A stretch of 33,477 nucleotides of DNA, taken from assembly GCA_947066955.1 (NCBI GenBank), contig CAMTAF010000035.1:1-33477 (forward strand), in the 5' to 3' direction. Numbering within the stretch: the stretch's first letter is position 1; every line of letters begins with the position of its first letter. The DNA is from an uncultured Hungatella sp. GTDB taxonomy: Bacteria > Bacillota > Clostridia > Lachnospirales > Lachnospiraceae. The notes under the pieces were generated by a model. It saw only the letters and a list, made by a program, of their open reading frames with translations, was not told where the DNA came from and did not search any database. The position numbers and the translations under genes are program-made. Shown in pieces: positions 8,061 through 16,453 of this stretch.

Positions 8061-9317
8061 TTATATGTCTTCGTACAGAGAACTATGTTCCAAAAACTGT
8101 TTCTGCATAAGATAATGGGAGCCTACCAGACAGATGTCAAATAAGTCCTCCAGCTGGAAAACCAGCTGCGTCTGCTGCTTCACGTCCCGGAAGTAAAGAA
8201 AATCCTGAAAGTTTAAGTAGATCCTCTCCTCAAAGCACCTGTGGTATTGGCGGGGGAGGCCGTTGAATACCACGTATTGCGGATCAAAGCACACCGCCAT
8301 ATTCATGAGGGCAGCGAAAAACACGTCAGCCATATAGTCCACCAGTTTTTTCGCCTCCTGATTGCCGTGGTCAGCTGCCTGAAAAACAGACAGGCGGAGA
8401 TCCTTCTTGATCTCGGAGTCGTCATGAAACTGCAAGATAGCGTCTCTCTGTTCCTGGGATAACTTGGAAAAAAGCTCCGCGATTTTTTCTTCTGAGATCA
8501 GGTGGCGGAAACTGGCCTTTTCCTCTCTGCCCGGCCCTTTGTAATTGGAAAAGTCGATGACCATATTTTCGATCTCCCCGCAGATGGGGCTGTCTGTGTA
8601 GGAAAAATGCCCCCGGTCAATCATCCGCATGGAGATGCCTGACCCCCAATACAGCACAAGGATCCTGGAGGAGGCCATCTGAGGGTTAGCCAGCACATGA
8701 GCAGAGACCAGGGCGATGAGATTCTCAATCCGGATGCGGGGAATCTCCGCCAGCCGCCCTTCCAGTATTTTCTTTAAGGGAATATCCTCTCCCCAGTGGG
8801 GACTGGTTGTGGTCTTTCTTATGATTCCCTCTTTGGAATCAATCAATCCGTTGTTTCCCACCAAAAATTCATGGATATTGTCAGGCGCTATCTGGTTGCG
8901 GGAGATCAGAGTCCGGATCCCCGTGACGATGATATCCACATAATCTTCCAGGGTGTAGGCCTCCTCGTGGGGAATCACACACCGGTCCACACATGTGCCC
9001 GAAAAGTCAAAGAGGGCGATGCATATCACAAGATTGTAAATCTGGAAAGAACACAGGAAATAGATCTTTGGATTAATGGCAAATATCTCCGGCCTCTTTC
9101 CGCCAAAGTCCGTGGAGCTGCCCTTGCCGCAGCTTACGACCAGCTGTTTGCTGGAAAAAAAGTCTAATTTCTTTTTCACGGTCTGGCGGCTGATCTTTAA
9201 GGCCGCGGAGATCTCGGCCACCGAATGGGGCTTTCCGTCTTTCATGAAATCAAGGATCAATTTTCGGTTTTCGATGTTTAAATCACGAGGCATAGCTTTT
9301 CCGTTAGTAGTTTTCAT
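8061..9317 (-). CDS. ROK-family transcriptional regulator
   Basis: A 418-residue sugar-responsive DNA-binding protein. The start at 9317 (MKTTNGKAMPRD) is set by GGAGG eight bases upstream. Residues about 15-75 form a winged helix-turn-helix (NRKLILDFM, then HSVAEISAALKISRQTVKKKLDFF). The rest resembles the ROK sugar-kinase fold, with FLVGNNGLID, ALVSAHVLAN and a conserved C-terminal QYVVFNG segment. The usual zinc CxCGxxGC motif is not evident, so the effector domain looks divergent. It has its own sigma-A-type promoter and its own terminator. Its position beside the ABC operon and the palindrome at that operon's promoter make it the likely local repressor. It is also divergent from the PTS operon, so control of that operon is possible. 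Confidence 0.85.
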   Translation of the reverse strand: MKTTNGKAMPRDLNIENRKLILDFMKDGKPHSVAEISAALKISRQTVKKKLDFFSSKQLVVSCGKGSSTDFGGKRPEIFAINPKIYFLCSFQIYNLVICIALFDFSGTCVDRCVIPHEEAYTLEDYVDIIVTGIRTLISRNQIAPDNIHEFLVGNNGLIDSKEGIIRKTTTSPHWGEDIPLKKILEGRLAEIPRIRIENLIALVSAHVLANPQMASSRILVLYWGSGISMRMIDRGHFSYTDSPICGEIENMVIDFSNYKGPGREEKASFRHLISEEKIAELFSKLSQEQRDAILQFHDDSEIKKDLRLSVFQAADHGNQEAKKLVDYMADVFFAALMNMAVCFDPQYVVFNGLPRQYHRCFEERIYLNFQDFLYFRDVKQQTQLVFQLEDLFDICLVGSHYLMQKQFLEHSSLYEDI

Positions 9318-9340
9318 CAGGGTATCCTCCAACACTTTGT

Positions 9341-9369
9341 ACTATATGTGACTTTTGGGATTGTGTCAA
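9341..9369 (-). promoter_or_regulatory. Promoter of the ROK regulator
   Basis: On the minus strand a consensus TTGACA (9369-9364) is followed by a 17-base spacer and TATAGT (9346-9341). The GGAGG ribosome binding site and ATG at 9317 follow closely. This is one of the best promoter matches in the window. No equally good promoter is visible on the plus strand for the PTS operon in the same 165-bp gap. Confidence 0.8.
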
Positions 9370-9482
9370 CTGTTTGTTTTTTTGTTATAAACATAAAAAT
9401 TACCGGAATAATATGACAGAAGTAATTTACCGCAGAACGAAAAAAGATGATAGATTATAGGAAACGAGGAAGGAGGTATCAC

Positions 9483-9797
9483 ATGAAGATTTTAGCAGTA
9501 ACAGCCTGCACGGCAGGAATCGCCCACACCTACATCGCCAAGGAGAAGCTGGAGAACGCGGCCAGGGAGTTGGGAGATACGATTAAGGTGGAGACCCAGG
9601 GGTCCATCGGCGTGGAGAATGAGCTTACGCTGGAGGAGATCAGGGAGGCGGATGTCGTCCTGATCTCTGCGGATATCCGGGTCAATAAGGAGCGGTTTAA
9701 GGGAAAGCCGTTGGTGGACATCCCCATCAGCATGGTGATGAAATCTCCCAAAGGGGTGCTGGGAAAGATTCACGAGAAACTGGAAAAACAGGAATAG
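9483..9797 (+). CDS. PTS fructose-family EIIB component
   Basis: A 104-residue cytoplasmic phosphotransferase subunit that passes phosphate from EIIA to the incoming sugar. The phosphorylated cysteine is Cys9 in the signature TACTAGIAHTY, followed by ETQGSIG, as in fructose-type IIB proteins. The start at 9483 follows AGGAGG; the in-frame ATG at 9447 lacks a site. It is the first gene of a plus-strand operon that splits IIB, IIC and IIA into separate polypeptides, unlike the common fused FruA. The sugar is not deducible from IIB alone. Confidence 0.93.
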   Translation: MKILAVTACTAGIAHTYIAKEKLENAARELGDTIKVETQGSIGVENELTLEEIREADVVLISADIRVNKERFKGKPLVDIPISMVMKSPKGVLGKIHEKLEKQE

Positions 9798-9821
9798 ACC
9801 AAGAGAAAAGGGGAAAGCGGT

Positions 9822-10925
9822 ATGGCAAAACAAGAAAAACGATTTATGAGGCATATTCTGACAGGCATTTCTTACATGATACCCATGGTTGTGGCCGGAG
9901 GAATTCTGGGGGCTTTGGCCAAGGCCTTCGGAGGCTGGGATATCGGCAATGCGGTGACGGCGGGCGCGACGCCGTTTTCCAATCTGAATCCCTTTACGTG
10001 GCTGGGCTTCTGGTGGGGCGTGAACAAATTAAGCTCCTATGCCATGGATTTCGCGGTGGCTGTCATGACCGCGGGGGCCGCCTATTCCATAGCGGGCAGG
10101 CCGGGCATTGTGCCGGGCATGATTATCGGATACTGCTCGGCCCAGTCAAAGGCGGGATTTTTGGGAGGCATCCTTATGGCCTTTATCATCGGAGCCGTGG
10201 TGAACTGGATGAAGGGCTGGAAGCTGCCAAAATGGTGCGAGGGGCTGAAATCCGTTATGATCATACCAGTGGGGGCTACATTTTTGTGCGGGATGATCTT
10301 CCTGTGCGTGTTTTCCATCCCATTATCTTTGCTCATGGACCGATTCTCCCAGTGGATAATCGATTTAAACGGCGGTGCCAAGGCGGTGATCGGAGCCGTC
10401 ATCGGGGCTTGTCTTGGGTTTGATATGGGAGGCCCTGTTGGGAAGACGGCTTCCATGGCAGCCAATGCCCTGGGAGCGGATGGGATCAACGGGCCCATGT
10501 GCGCCAAGATCATCGGCGGCATGACTCCTCCCATAGGACTATTTATCACAACGCTGTTAAAGAAAGAAAAATTTACAAAGACCGAGCACGAGACGGCCAA
10601 GACCGCCTTTCCCATGGGCCTTTGTTTTATCACAGAGGGGGTTCTGCCCTTCGCGGCGGCGGACCCTTTGCGGTTTATCCCCTGCAGTATGCTGGGTTCC
10701 GCGGTAGCGGGCGCCATAGCCGTGGGCTCTGGCTGTGAGTCTGTGGCAGGGCACGGAGGGATCTTTGTGATTCCCATGATGAAAAATCCAATGATGTTCG
10801 TGGTGGCCCTGGTTATCGGCTCTCTGGTTACAGGGCTGACCTACGCTGTGCTGAGAAGGCCGCCGGCCGAGGAAGAGACACAAGAACAGGAGCTGGACTT
10901 TGATCTGGATATCAATATCGTATGA
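9822..10925 (+). CDS. PTS fructose-family EIIC permease
   Basis: A 367-residue membrane channel of the fructose/mannitol EIIC family. It opens with the conserved RHILTGISYMIPMVVAGGIL and contains numerous hydrophobic helices, with GGPVGKTA and CFITEGVLPFAAADPLR, the latter matching the family's conserved substrate-site segment (ITEGAIPFAA type). The C-terminal tail is short and acidic (EEETQEQELDFDLD), with no fused IIA or IIB. GGGGAAAG precedes the ATG. Its stop overlaps the following regulator start by ATGA. Together with the IIB upstream and IIA downstream it would import and phosphorylate one hexose-like sugar. Confidence 0.93.
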   Translation: MAKQEKRFMRHILTGISYMIPMVVAGGILGALAKAFGGWDIGNAVTAGATPFSNLNPFTWLGFWWGVNKLSSYAMDFAVAVMTAGAAYSIAGRPGIVPGMIIGYCSAQSKAGFLGGILMAFIIGAVVNWMKGWKLPKWCEGLKSVMIIPVGATFLCGMIFLCVFSIPLSLLMDRFSQWIIDLNGGAKAVIGAVIGACLGFDMGGPVGKTASMAANALGADGINGPMCAKIIGGMTPPIGLFITTLLKKEKFTKTEHETAKTAFPMGLCFITEGVLPFAAADPLRFIPCSMLGSAVAGAIAVGSGCESVAGHGGIFVIPMMKNPMMFVVALVIGSLVTGLTYAVLRRPPAEEETQEQELDFDLDINIV

Positions 10926-12880
10926 AGCAGGATAAAAACGCCTTTTATTATGAGAAAATATTCCGGCTCCTTTTAGAGGGAGAGGTATGTTCCATATCAA
11001 AAATCGGGGAACATGTGGGCTTGTCGGAAAAGACCGTTAGGCTTAAGGTGGATCAGATGAATGATTTCCTGAAAAAGCACGGCATGGGGCAGATTGAGAA
11101 ACGACAGGGAACCGGAATCTGGCTGGCAGCAGACGAGAGGCAGAGGGAAGACTTAAAAAGATATTTGAACTGCACAGTAAGCTTAGAACCGGAGGCGGAC
11201 AACCGGGGAAGACAGATCATAGGGAAACTTCTGAAATTAAAGCCCAATCAGACCGTCACCCTGGGAAGTTTGGCTGAGAGTCTGTATCTGAGCGCCCCTA
11301 CGGCGGGAAGCATCTTAAAGGAGATCATGCCCTGGTTTGAGGAACGGAGGATCCAGGTGGTTTCTGTCCGAAGCAAAGGGCTCTGCCTTGTGGGGAGCGA
11401 ATACGATTTGCGGGTATCGATCAAGGATTATATGCTGGAGATGATGCCGGAGGTGATGGAGGCGCTTTTTGGCACATTTACCCCAGGTGTTGACACGGAC
11501 AGGGTCCGCAGGCTGGTTCTTGAGGCGGAAAACGCCTGGAGGATCGAGCTTGCCGACAGTTCCTTCAAGATGGTCTGGATCATGGCCTGTCTCAGCCTGG
11601 GGAGGAGGCAGTACGGCGGGAAGGAAGCGTTTTTTGCCAGTGAGGAGAATATCCAGCATTATAACGAATACGCCTTCGCTGAATCCATTTACCAGAAAAT
11701 GGAAAGCGCTTTTCAGGTTAAAATCCCGGACAGTGATATCGGTCTTTTGGCCATGCTGCTTCTGTCGGCAAAAAGGCTCAAACATTTCGCGGGGATTCCG
11801 GAGACCGATTATGCCAGACAGTATGACAGAGATCTGAGGGATTTTGTCAACATGGTTATGGACACCATCGACGCTGTCCTGGATATTGACCTCTCAGAGG
11901 ACGAGCTGCTGAGGGAGAGCCTGATTCTTCATCTGCGCTCAGCTATTTTCCGGATGAAATACTCCACTGCCCTTGGTGATAACATAAGCAGATACGTGAA
12001 AAATGAGTATAAGCAGACCTTTCTGGCGGCATGGTCCACCAGCAATCTGTTTGAGGAGTACTATGACGTTCAGGTGACAGAGGATGAGTTGGCCGGCATT
12101 GCCCTTTATATCCAGGCAGCTCTGATCCGGAAGAATAAGAACCGGCCCCTCACGGCCCTCCTGGTGAGCAGAGGGGGGCTGGCTGCCAGCCAGCTGAATA
12201 TCGAGATGCTGAAATACCAGATTCCTGAGATAAGAGAGATCCAGACAATCAGTCTCCATGATTTCAAACCTGGTTCCAACGGCTGGGCAGATGTGATTAT
12301 TAATACCACCGGAAGGGAGATCGACGATGACCGGGCAGTGGATGTGGAGGAGCAGGTGGCCGCGCAGGGAATCGAGGCCATACGGGGGAAAGTGAATCAG
12401 ATTTTCTCCGGCAGAAAAGGTCAGGGCTTTGGTTTCAGCAGTCTCTGTCATCAGCTGTTTGAGCCGGACCTGATTCTGATTAAGCCTGGGGCAAACAATA
12501 AAGACCAGCTGATCACCATGATGGTAAAGAAGCTGGAGGACAAAGGCGATGTGACATCAGACTATCTGCCAAGCGTCTTTGAGCGTGAGAGGGCTACCAC
12601 TACCAGCATCGGCAGAGGAATCGCCATCCCTCATGGAAATATGCGGGAGATCAATGAGCCGAGGATCGTCATAGCAATACTGGATTCGCCAATCAGGTGG
12701 CACGACGATTTGGTAGATGTGGTGTTTCTGCTGGCAGTAAAAATGACGTCAAAATTTGAGATACAGAGGACAAAACAATTTTACAGGGAATTTCTTCAGC
12801 TGACAGACAATGACGAAAATCTGAACACCATGAAAAACATGGGTTCAGCGCTGGAGATTTACCAGTATTTTATCAGATAG
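10922..12880 (+). CDS. PRD/EIIA-containing transcriptional regulator (MtlR/LicR type)
   Basis: A 652-residue activator or antiterminator-like regulator. The order is N-terminal HTH (residues about 1-60, SKIGEHVGLSEKTVRLKVDQM), a second winged-helix region, two PRD modules, an EIIB-like domain (about 405-480) and a C-terminal EIIA (about 505-652). EIIA keeps its phospho-histidine (His571 in GIAIPHGN). By contrast the EIIB-like cysteine position is Ser416 (LLVSRGGLAAS). Of the four expected PRD histidines only one is obvious, His337 (LILHLRSA); the others appear as IMA, LLAML and LYIQ. PTS control may therefore run mainly through the EIIA domain. ATGA overlap with IIC indicates coupled translation, and it probably controls its own operon. 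Confidence 0.88.
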   Translation: MKQDKNAFYYEKIFRLLLEGEVCSISKIGEHVGLSEKTVRLKVDQMNDFLKKHGMGQIEKRQGTGIWLAADERQREDLKRYLNCTVSLEPEADNRGRQIIGKLLKLKPNQTVTLGSLAESLYLSAPTAGSILKEIMPWFEERRIQVVSVRSKGLCLVGSEYDLRVSIKDYMLEMMPEVMEALFGTFTPGVDTDRVRRLVLEAENAWRIELADSSFKMVWIMACLSLGRRQYGGKEAFFASEENIQHYNEYAFAESIYQKMESAFQVKIPDSDIGLLAMLLLSAKRLKHFAGIPETDYARQYDRDLRDFVNMVMDTIDAVLDIDLSEDELLRESLILHLRSAIFRMKYSTALGDNISRYVKNEYKQTFLAAWSTSNLFEEYYDVQVTEDELAGIALYIQAALIRKNKNRPLTALLVSRGGLAASQLNIEMLKYQIPEIREIQTISLHDFKPGSNGWADVIINTTGREIDDDRAVDVEEQVAAQGIEAIRGKVNQIFSGRKGQGFGFSSLCHQLFEPDLILIKPGANNKDQLITMMVKKLEDKGDVTSDYLPSVFERERATTTSIGRGIAIPHGNMREINEPRIVIAILDSPIRWHDDLVDVVFLLAVKMTSKFEIQRTKQFYREFLQLTDNDENLNTMKNMGSALEIYQYFIR

Positions 12881-12893
12881 GGGAGAGACAGGG

Positions 12894-13343
12894 ATGGCAG
12901 TAGAAGAGATTCTGGACAGGCGGGCCATAGATCTGAATATGGAGGCCAGGGACAAGGATCAGGTCATAAGACATCTGGCGGGGCTTTTGGACAGTGCGGG
13001 ATATATCAAGGACCTGGAAGGTTATATTGAGGATGTATATGTGAGGGAGAAGGAGGGAATCACAGGGATCGGCGGTCATGTGGCCATCCCCCACGGTAAG
13101 TCCGACGCTGTAGGGAAGGTGGGGATCGCAGTGGGGAGGACCCGGGAGATGGTTCCTTGGGAATCTTATGACGGGGAGCCATCCAGGCTGTTCTTTTTGT
13201 TCGCGGTTCCCTCTGGCGGCGAAGGGGGAAAGGACCACCTGCGGCTCATCGCGGAGCTGGCGGGAAAGCTGGGGAGAGACAAAACCATGGATAGACTCCA
13301 GACAGCAGAAACTTATGAGGATTTACTGGAAGCATTTTTATGA
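12894..13343 (+). CDS. PTS fructose-family EIIA component
   Basis: A 149-residue cytoplasmic EIIA that receives phosphate from HPr and hands it to EIIB. The active-site histidine is His67 in GIGGHVAIPHGK. The preceding EGITGIG and the later WESYDGEPSRLFFLFAVP fit the fructose-type IIA fold. GGGGAGAGACAGGG stands before the ATG, 13 bp after the regulator stop. Its stop overlaps the next gene's start (ATGA at 13340-13343), tying the PTS directly to the desulfurase-like enzyme. It is a second EIIA in the operon, besides the EIIA domain inside the regulator, so the two may play separate transport and signalling roles (inference). Confidence 0.93.
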   Translation: MAVEEILDRRAIDLNMEARDKDQVIRHLAGLLDSAGYIKDLEGYIEDVYVREKEGITGIGGHVAIPHGKSDAVGKVGIAVGRTREMVPWESYDGEPSRLFFLFAVPSGGEGGKDHLRLIAELAGKLGRDKTMDRLQTAETYEDLLEAFL

Positions 13344-14950
13344 AAAGAGAAGAACTATTAAAAAAGGTCCGGCAGGAATCAGCCGCCGCGCTGGAATCCA
13401 TAAGGAAAATGTCCAGCCAGGAGCGGACACCGGAGAAAATTCTGCAAGCTCTTCAAAAGGCGGCAGCGGCAGAGCTGATGATACCGCTCACCCAGGAGAC
13501 CTCCATCAGGAAGCTGGTGATCATGAGCATCCGGGGCCAGACAGGCCAAAGGCCGGATAAGGTTCAAAAATATGACTGTCATCAGACAAGCCTCCTGGCT
13601 CAAAAAAAGGTGCTGTTTATCATGTCTGTGGAGAAGGCGCTGGGGATCGTTCTGGAAACCCAGGAGGCGGCGGACATAGAGGATCTGAAAGAATTGTCAG
13701 AGGCAGTGGCCTCACACATAAACCAGGCTCAGGCCAGGGAGAGGGGGCGGATGGAGGCGGCGGGGAAGGCCAGGGGCGTACGAAAGGATTTTCCCATATT
13801 TTGCGGAAGAGAACAGACCTTGGTTTATCTTGACAACGGGGCCACCACCCAGAAGCCGGAGCAGGTAATAAGCCGCATGAGCCGGTACTATGCCGGCGAG
13901 AACGCCAACATACACAGGGGACTTTATCCATTAAGCAGCCAGGCGGAGGAATTATATGAATCTGCCAGGGACACGGTGAGGGCATGGATCGGGGCAGAGT
14001 CGGAGGAAGAGATCATATTTACCAAAGGATGTACGGAATCCGTGAACATAACTGCAGCCGGGCTCTTTGAGTCCTGGATCAGAAATGGAGACAATGTGAT
14101 TGTCACAGAGCTTGAGCATCTGGCCAATTTTCTGCCCTGGAAGAGGCAGTGCGAGAAAAAGGGCGCGGATTTGCGGATCGCTGAGTGCGGCCGGGACGGC
14201 GCTCTGGAAGCGGAAGCTGTTTTGGGGCTTATGGACAAAAACACAAAGCTTATAGCCATAACCGCCATGTCCAATGTTACAGGCTTCCGCCCGGACTTAG
14301 AAAGGGTCATCGGGGAGGCCCATAATAACGGGACTATGGTCCTGGTAGACGGAGCCCAGGAGGCGGCCCACCGCCGGATGTCTGTGAGCAGGCTGGGATG
14401 TGACTTTCTGTGCTTTTCCGGGCACAAGGTCTATGGCCCCATGGGGATCGGGGTACTGTACGGAAAGAGACACTGCCTGGAGGTGTTGGAACCGTTTTTA
14501 TATGGCGGAGGCATGACGGGCAGGAAGCCCTGGCGCTATGAGGCCGGGACTCAAAATATAGGCGGAGCATTAGGGCTGGCAGAGGCGCTCCGCTATCTGG
14601 AAAAAAATGATTTTGAAAAACTGACATTTCATGAGAGGGAGTTGTCGGTGTACTTGAAGGAGAGACTTAAGAAAATTCCGGGGATCCATCTGGTGGGGCC
14701 TGATCTTATTTCCCCTATCTTGTCCTTTGAAAGCAGTGTGCGCGGTTCCTATGATTTGGGAGCTTTTCTGGCAGCCAGGGGGATCGCTGTTCGGTGCGGG
14801 AGCCACTGCGCCTGGCCCCTTATGGAGAGGCTGGAACGAGAGAGTGTGTGCCGGATTTCCTTAGGGATATACAATACCAGAGAAGAGATGGACTATGTGG
14901 CGGACTGCCTTGAGGAAATACAGGGGAAAAGCCCGCGGACTTTTGAATAA
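13340..14950 (+). CDS. SufS-like cysteine desulfurase with extra N-terminal domain
   Basis: A 536-residue PLP enzyme of aminotransferase class V. Residues about 150-530 match SufS/CsdA cysteine desulfurase: YLDNGATTQKP, the ANIHRG segment, FTKGCTESVN, the PLP lysine Lys363 in FSGHKVYGPMGIG, and catalytic Cys490 in RCGSHCAWPLM. These residues support persulfide chemistry on cysteine or a cysteine-like substrate. Residues 1-150 are an extension absent from ordinary SufS (about 400 residues). Part of it, about 90-128 (FIMSVEKALGIVL and ELSEAVASHI), resembles the C-terminal half of an acyl carrier protein, but the phosphopantetheine serine position appears to be Ala. Translation is coupled to the PTS IIA gene by ATGA, and no sufBCD or iscU lies nearby. 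A role in sugar catabolism is inference. Confidence 0.85.
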   Translation: MKREELLKKVRQESAAALESIRKMSSQERTPEKILQALQKAAAAELMIPLTQETSIRKLVIMSIRGQTGQRPDKVQKYDCHQTSLLAQKKVLFIMSVEKALGIVLETQEAADIEDLKELSEAVASHINQAQARERGRMEAAGKARGVRKDFPIFCGREQTLVYLDNGATTQKPEQVISRMSRYYAGENANIHRGLYPLSSQAEELYESARDTVRAWIGAESEEEIIFTKGCTESVNITAAGLFESWIRNGDNVIVTELEHLANFLPWKRQCEKKGADLRIAECGRDGALEAEAVLGLMDKNTKLIAITAMSNVTGFRPDLERVIGEAHNNGTMVLVDGAQEAAHRRMSVSRLGCDFLCFSGHKVYGPMGIGVLYGKRHCLEVLEPFLYGGGMTGRKPWRYEAGTQNIGGALGLAEALRYLEKNDFEKLTFHERELSVYLKERLKKIPGIHLVGPDLISPILSFESSVRGSYDLGAFLAARGIAVRCGSHCAWPLMERLERESVCRISLGIYNTREEMDYVADCLEEIQGKSPRTFE

Positions 14951-14973
14951 TGAGAGGAAAGAGGAGAGATCAC

Positions 14974-16425
14974 ATGAAATACGCTATGGATGTAAAAATA
15001 AATATAAAACCTGTTTTCAGCAACCTTGTACATACAGACTGGTGGGAGGGACCGTGCCGGGTAGGACCCCTGGAGGAGGGCACGCCGGAATATGAGCGGA
15101 GAGTGGGAAAGGAGCAGATCAAGATCTGGCACCAAGAACTGAGAAACAATCTGGACCTTTCCAGGTGCTGCCTGATGGAGCCTGCCTATCTGGAATTTGA
15201 CGAAAGTTTTGTCATGAGAGATTCTGAATTTGACAAACTGATTCCGGAAAATCATAAGGTTGACCTTTATCTGATTACATACAGGGTGCCTGGGATCGAG
15301 AGGCTTGGCAGGCCGGTGTCCATGATTAACCTGGGGCCTACCCCCATCGACCTGGTGGGATATTACAGAGACATTGGCCTGGAAGCCTATATGGCCCACG
15401 ACTATGAGGAGTACAACCAGCTGGTAAAATACCTGCAGGTCCGAAAAGCAGTGGCCCACACCAAGGTTTTGATCTTGTCCAACGGGGAACAGACGCCGGC
15501 ATCGGTCAATACAAGCTGCTGCGATCTGGTGACTTTGTTTACAAGGTACGGTATCCGCAATAATCGGATAGATTTTCGTCAGGTGTTCCGGTATTTTGAG
15601 GAAACGCCGGCGGACGAGGCCATCCACAGGGAAGCCAGGGCCCTGTTGGACGGGGCAGTGAAAACGGAGATTGAGGAAGAATACCTGTGTAATGACCTGA
15701 GATATTTTCACAGCGTGCGGAAAATGATGGAGCAGTATGACTGCAACGCCTTCACCACTCCCTGCAAGGAGCTTTGTGCCAGCCGCCTTCCCCAGAAGTA
15801 CAAATGCGTGCCCTGTATGACCCATTCCCTCAACAAGGATGACAGAATCCCGTCAGCCTGCGAGGAGGACTTGGCAGTGTGGCTGGCTATGACCATGATG
15901 ATGTACCTGACCCGCCAGAGCGTGTTTATGGGAAATCCGGTTCTGGTGCTGGCGGGCAGCAAGACCTTAGAGCAGCTGGGAATGCCAAAGCTTCTGACTG
16001 AGCCCGGGCAGACCTTTGACCACGATGTCCTGGAGGTCCATCACGCCGTGCCTGTCCGGAAGATGAGGGGGTTCGACCAGCCGGGACAGAAGTATGAGAT
16101 GGGACATTTTACAACCCAGGGATGGGGAGCCCACTACCATGTAGATATGGCGGAGGAGGAAGGCCAGGTGGTCACCTTTGGCCGCTTTAACCGGAGAGGC
16201 ACGAAGATGATGGTGGCGGTGGGCCGCACTCTGGGATGCGAATTCCGCCCCGTATATTGCAGCCCCGCGGTCTACTATGAAGTGGAGGGCGGCGCCCGCC
16301 AGTTCCGCCAGGCCTTGGCAAAGGGAGGCTATGGACACCATCAGGCGGTTATTTACGGAAACCATGTGAAAGAGCTCCAGGAATTGGGGGAGATTGTGGG
16401 CTTTGAAGTGGAATATTTCCATTGA
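14974..16425 (+). CDS. L-fucose/L-arabinose isomerase-family protein
   Basis: A 483-residue protein of the FucI/AraA-related sugar isomerase family. The start at 14974 (MKYAMDVKIN) follows GAGGAGAG; an earlier ATG at 14950 overlaps the previous stop as TAATG but has no comparable site. Recognisable segments are ACEEDLAVWLAMTMMMYL, DHDVLEVHHAVPVRKM and the C-terminal GYGHHQAVIYGNH, which supplies a likely metal-binding histidine. At the position where FucI has a metal-binding Asp (FGDV-like) the text reads MGNP, a possible substitution. These enzymes interconvert aldoses and ketoses with Mn2+ and usually act on free sugars, whereas this operon imports a phosphosugar, so the substrate may be atypical. 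The next gene is a ketose-phosphate aldolase, consistent with ketose formation before cleavage. Confidence 0.8.
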   Translation: MKYAMDVKINIKPVFSNLVHTDWWEGPCRVGPLEEGTPEYERRVGKEQIKIWHQELRNNLDLSRCCLMEPAYLEFDESFVMRDSEFDKLIPENHKVDLYLITYRVPGIERLGRPVSMINLGPTPIDLVGYYRDIGLEAYMAHDYEEYNQLVKYLQVRKAVAHTKVLILSNGEQTPASVNTSCCDLVTLFTRYGIRNNRIDFRQVFRYFEETPADEAIHREARALLDGAVKTEIEEEYLCNDLRYFHSVRKMMEQYDCNAFTTPCKELCASRLPQKYKCVPCMTHSLNKDDRIPSACEEDLAVWLAMTMMMYLTRQSVFMGNPVLVLAGSKTLEQLGMPKLLTEPGQTFDHDVLEVHHAVPVRKMRGFDQPGQKYEMGHFTTQGWGAHYHVDMAEEEGQVVTFGRFNRRGTKMMVAVGRTLGCEFRPVYCSPAVYYEVEGGARQFRQALAKGGYGHHQAVIYGNHVKELQELGEIVGFEVEYFH

Positions 16426-16453
16426 ACAGTTGGACATAAAAGGGGAGGCAATT

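Noticed and set aside
9370-9482. Promoter for the PTS operon
   Set aside because: AT-rich hexamers are present, but no pair with acceptable spacing and match was found, so none is annotated.
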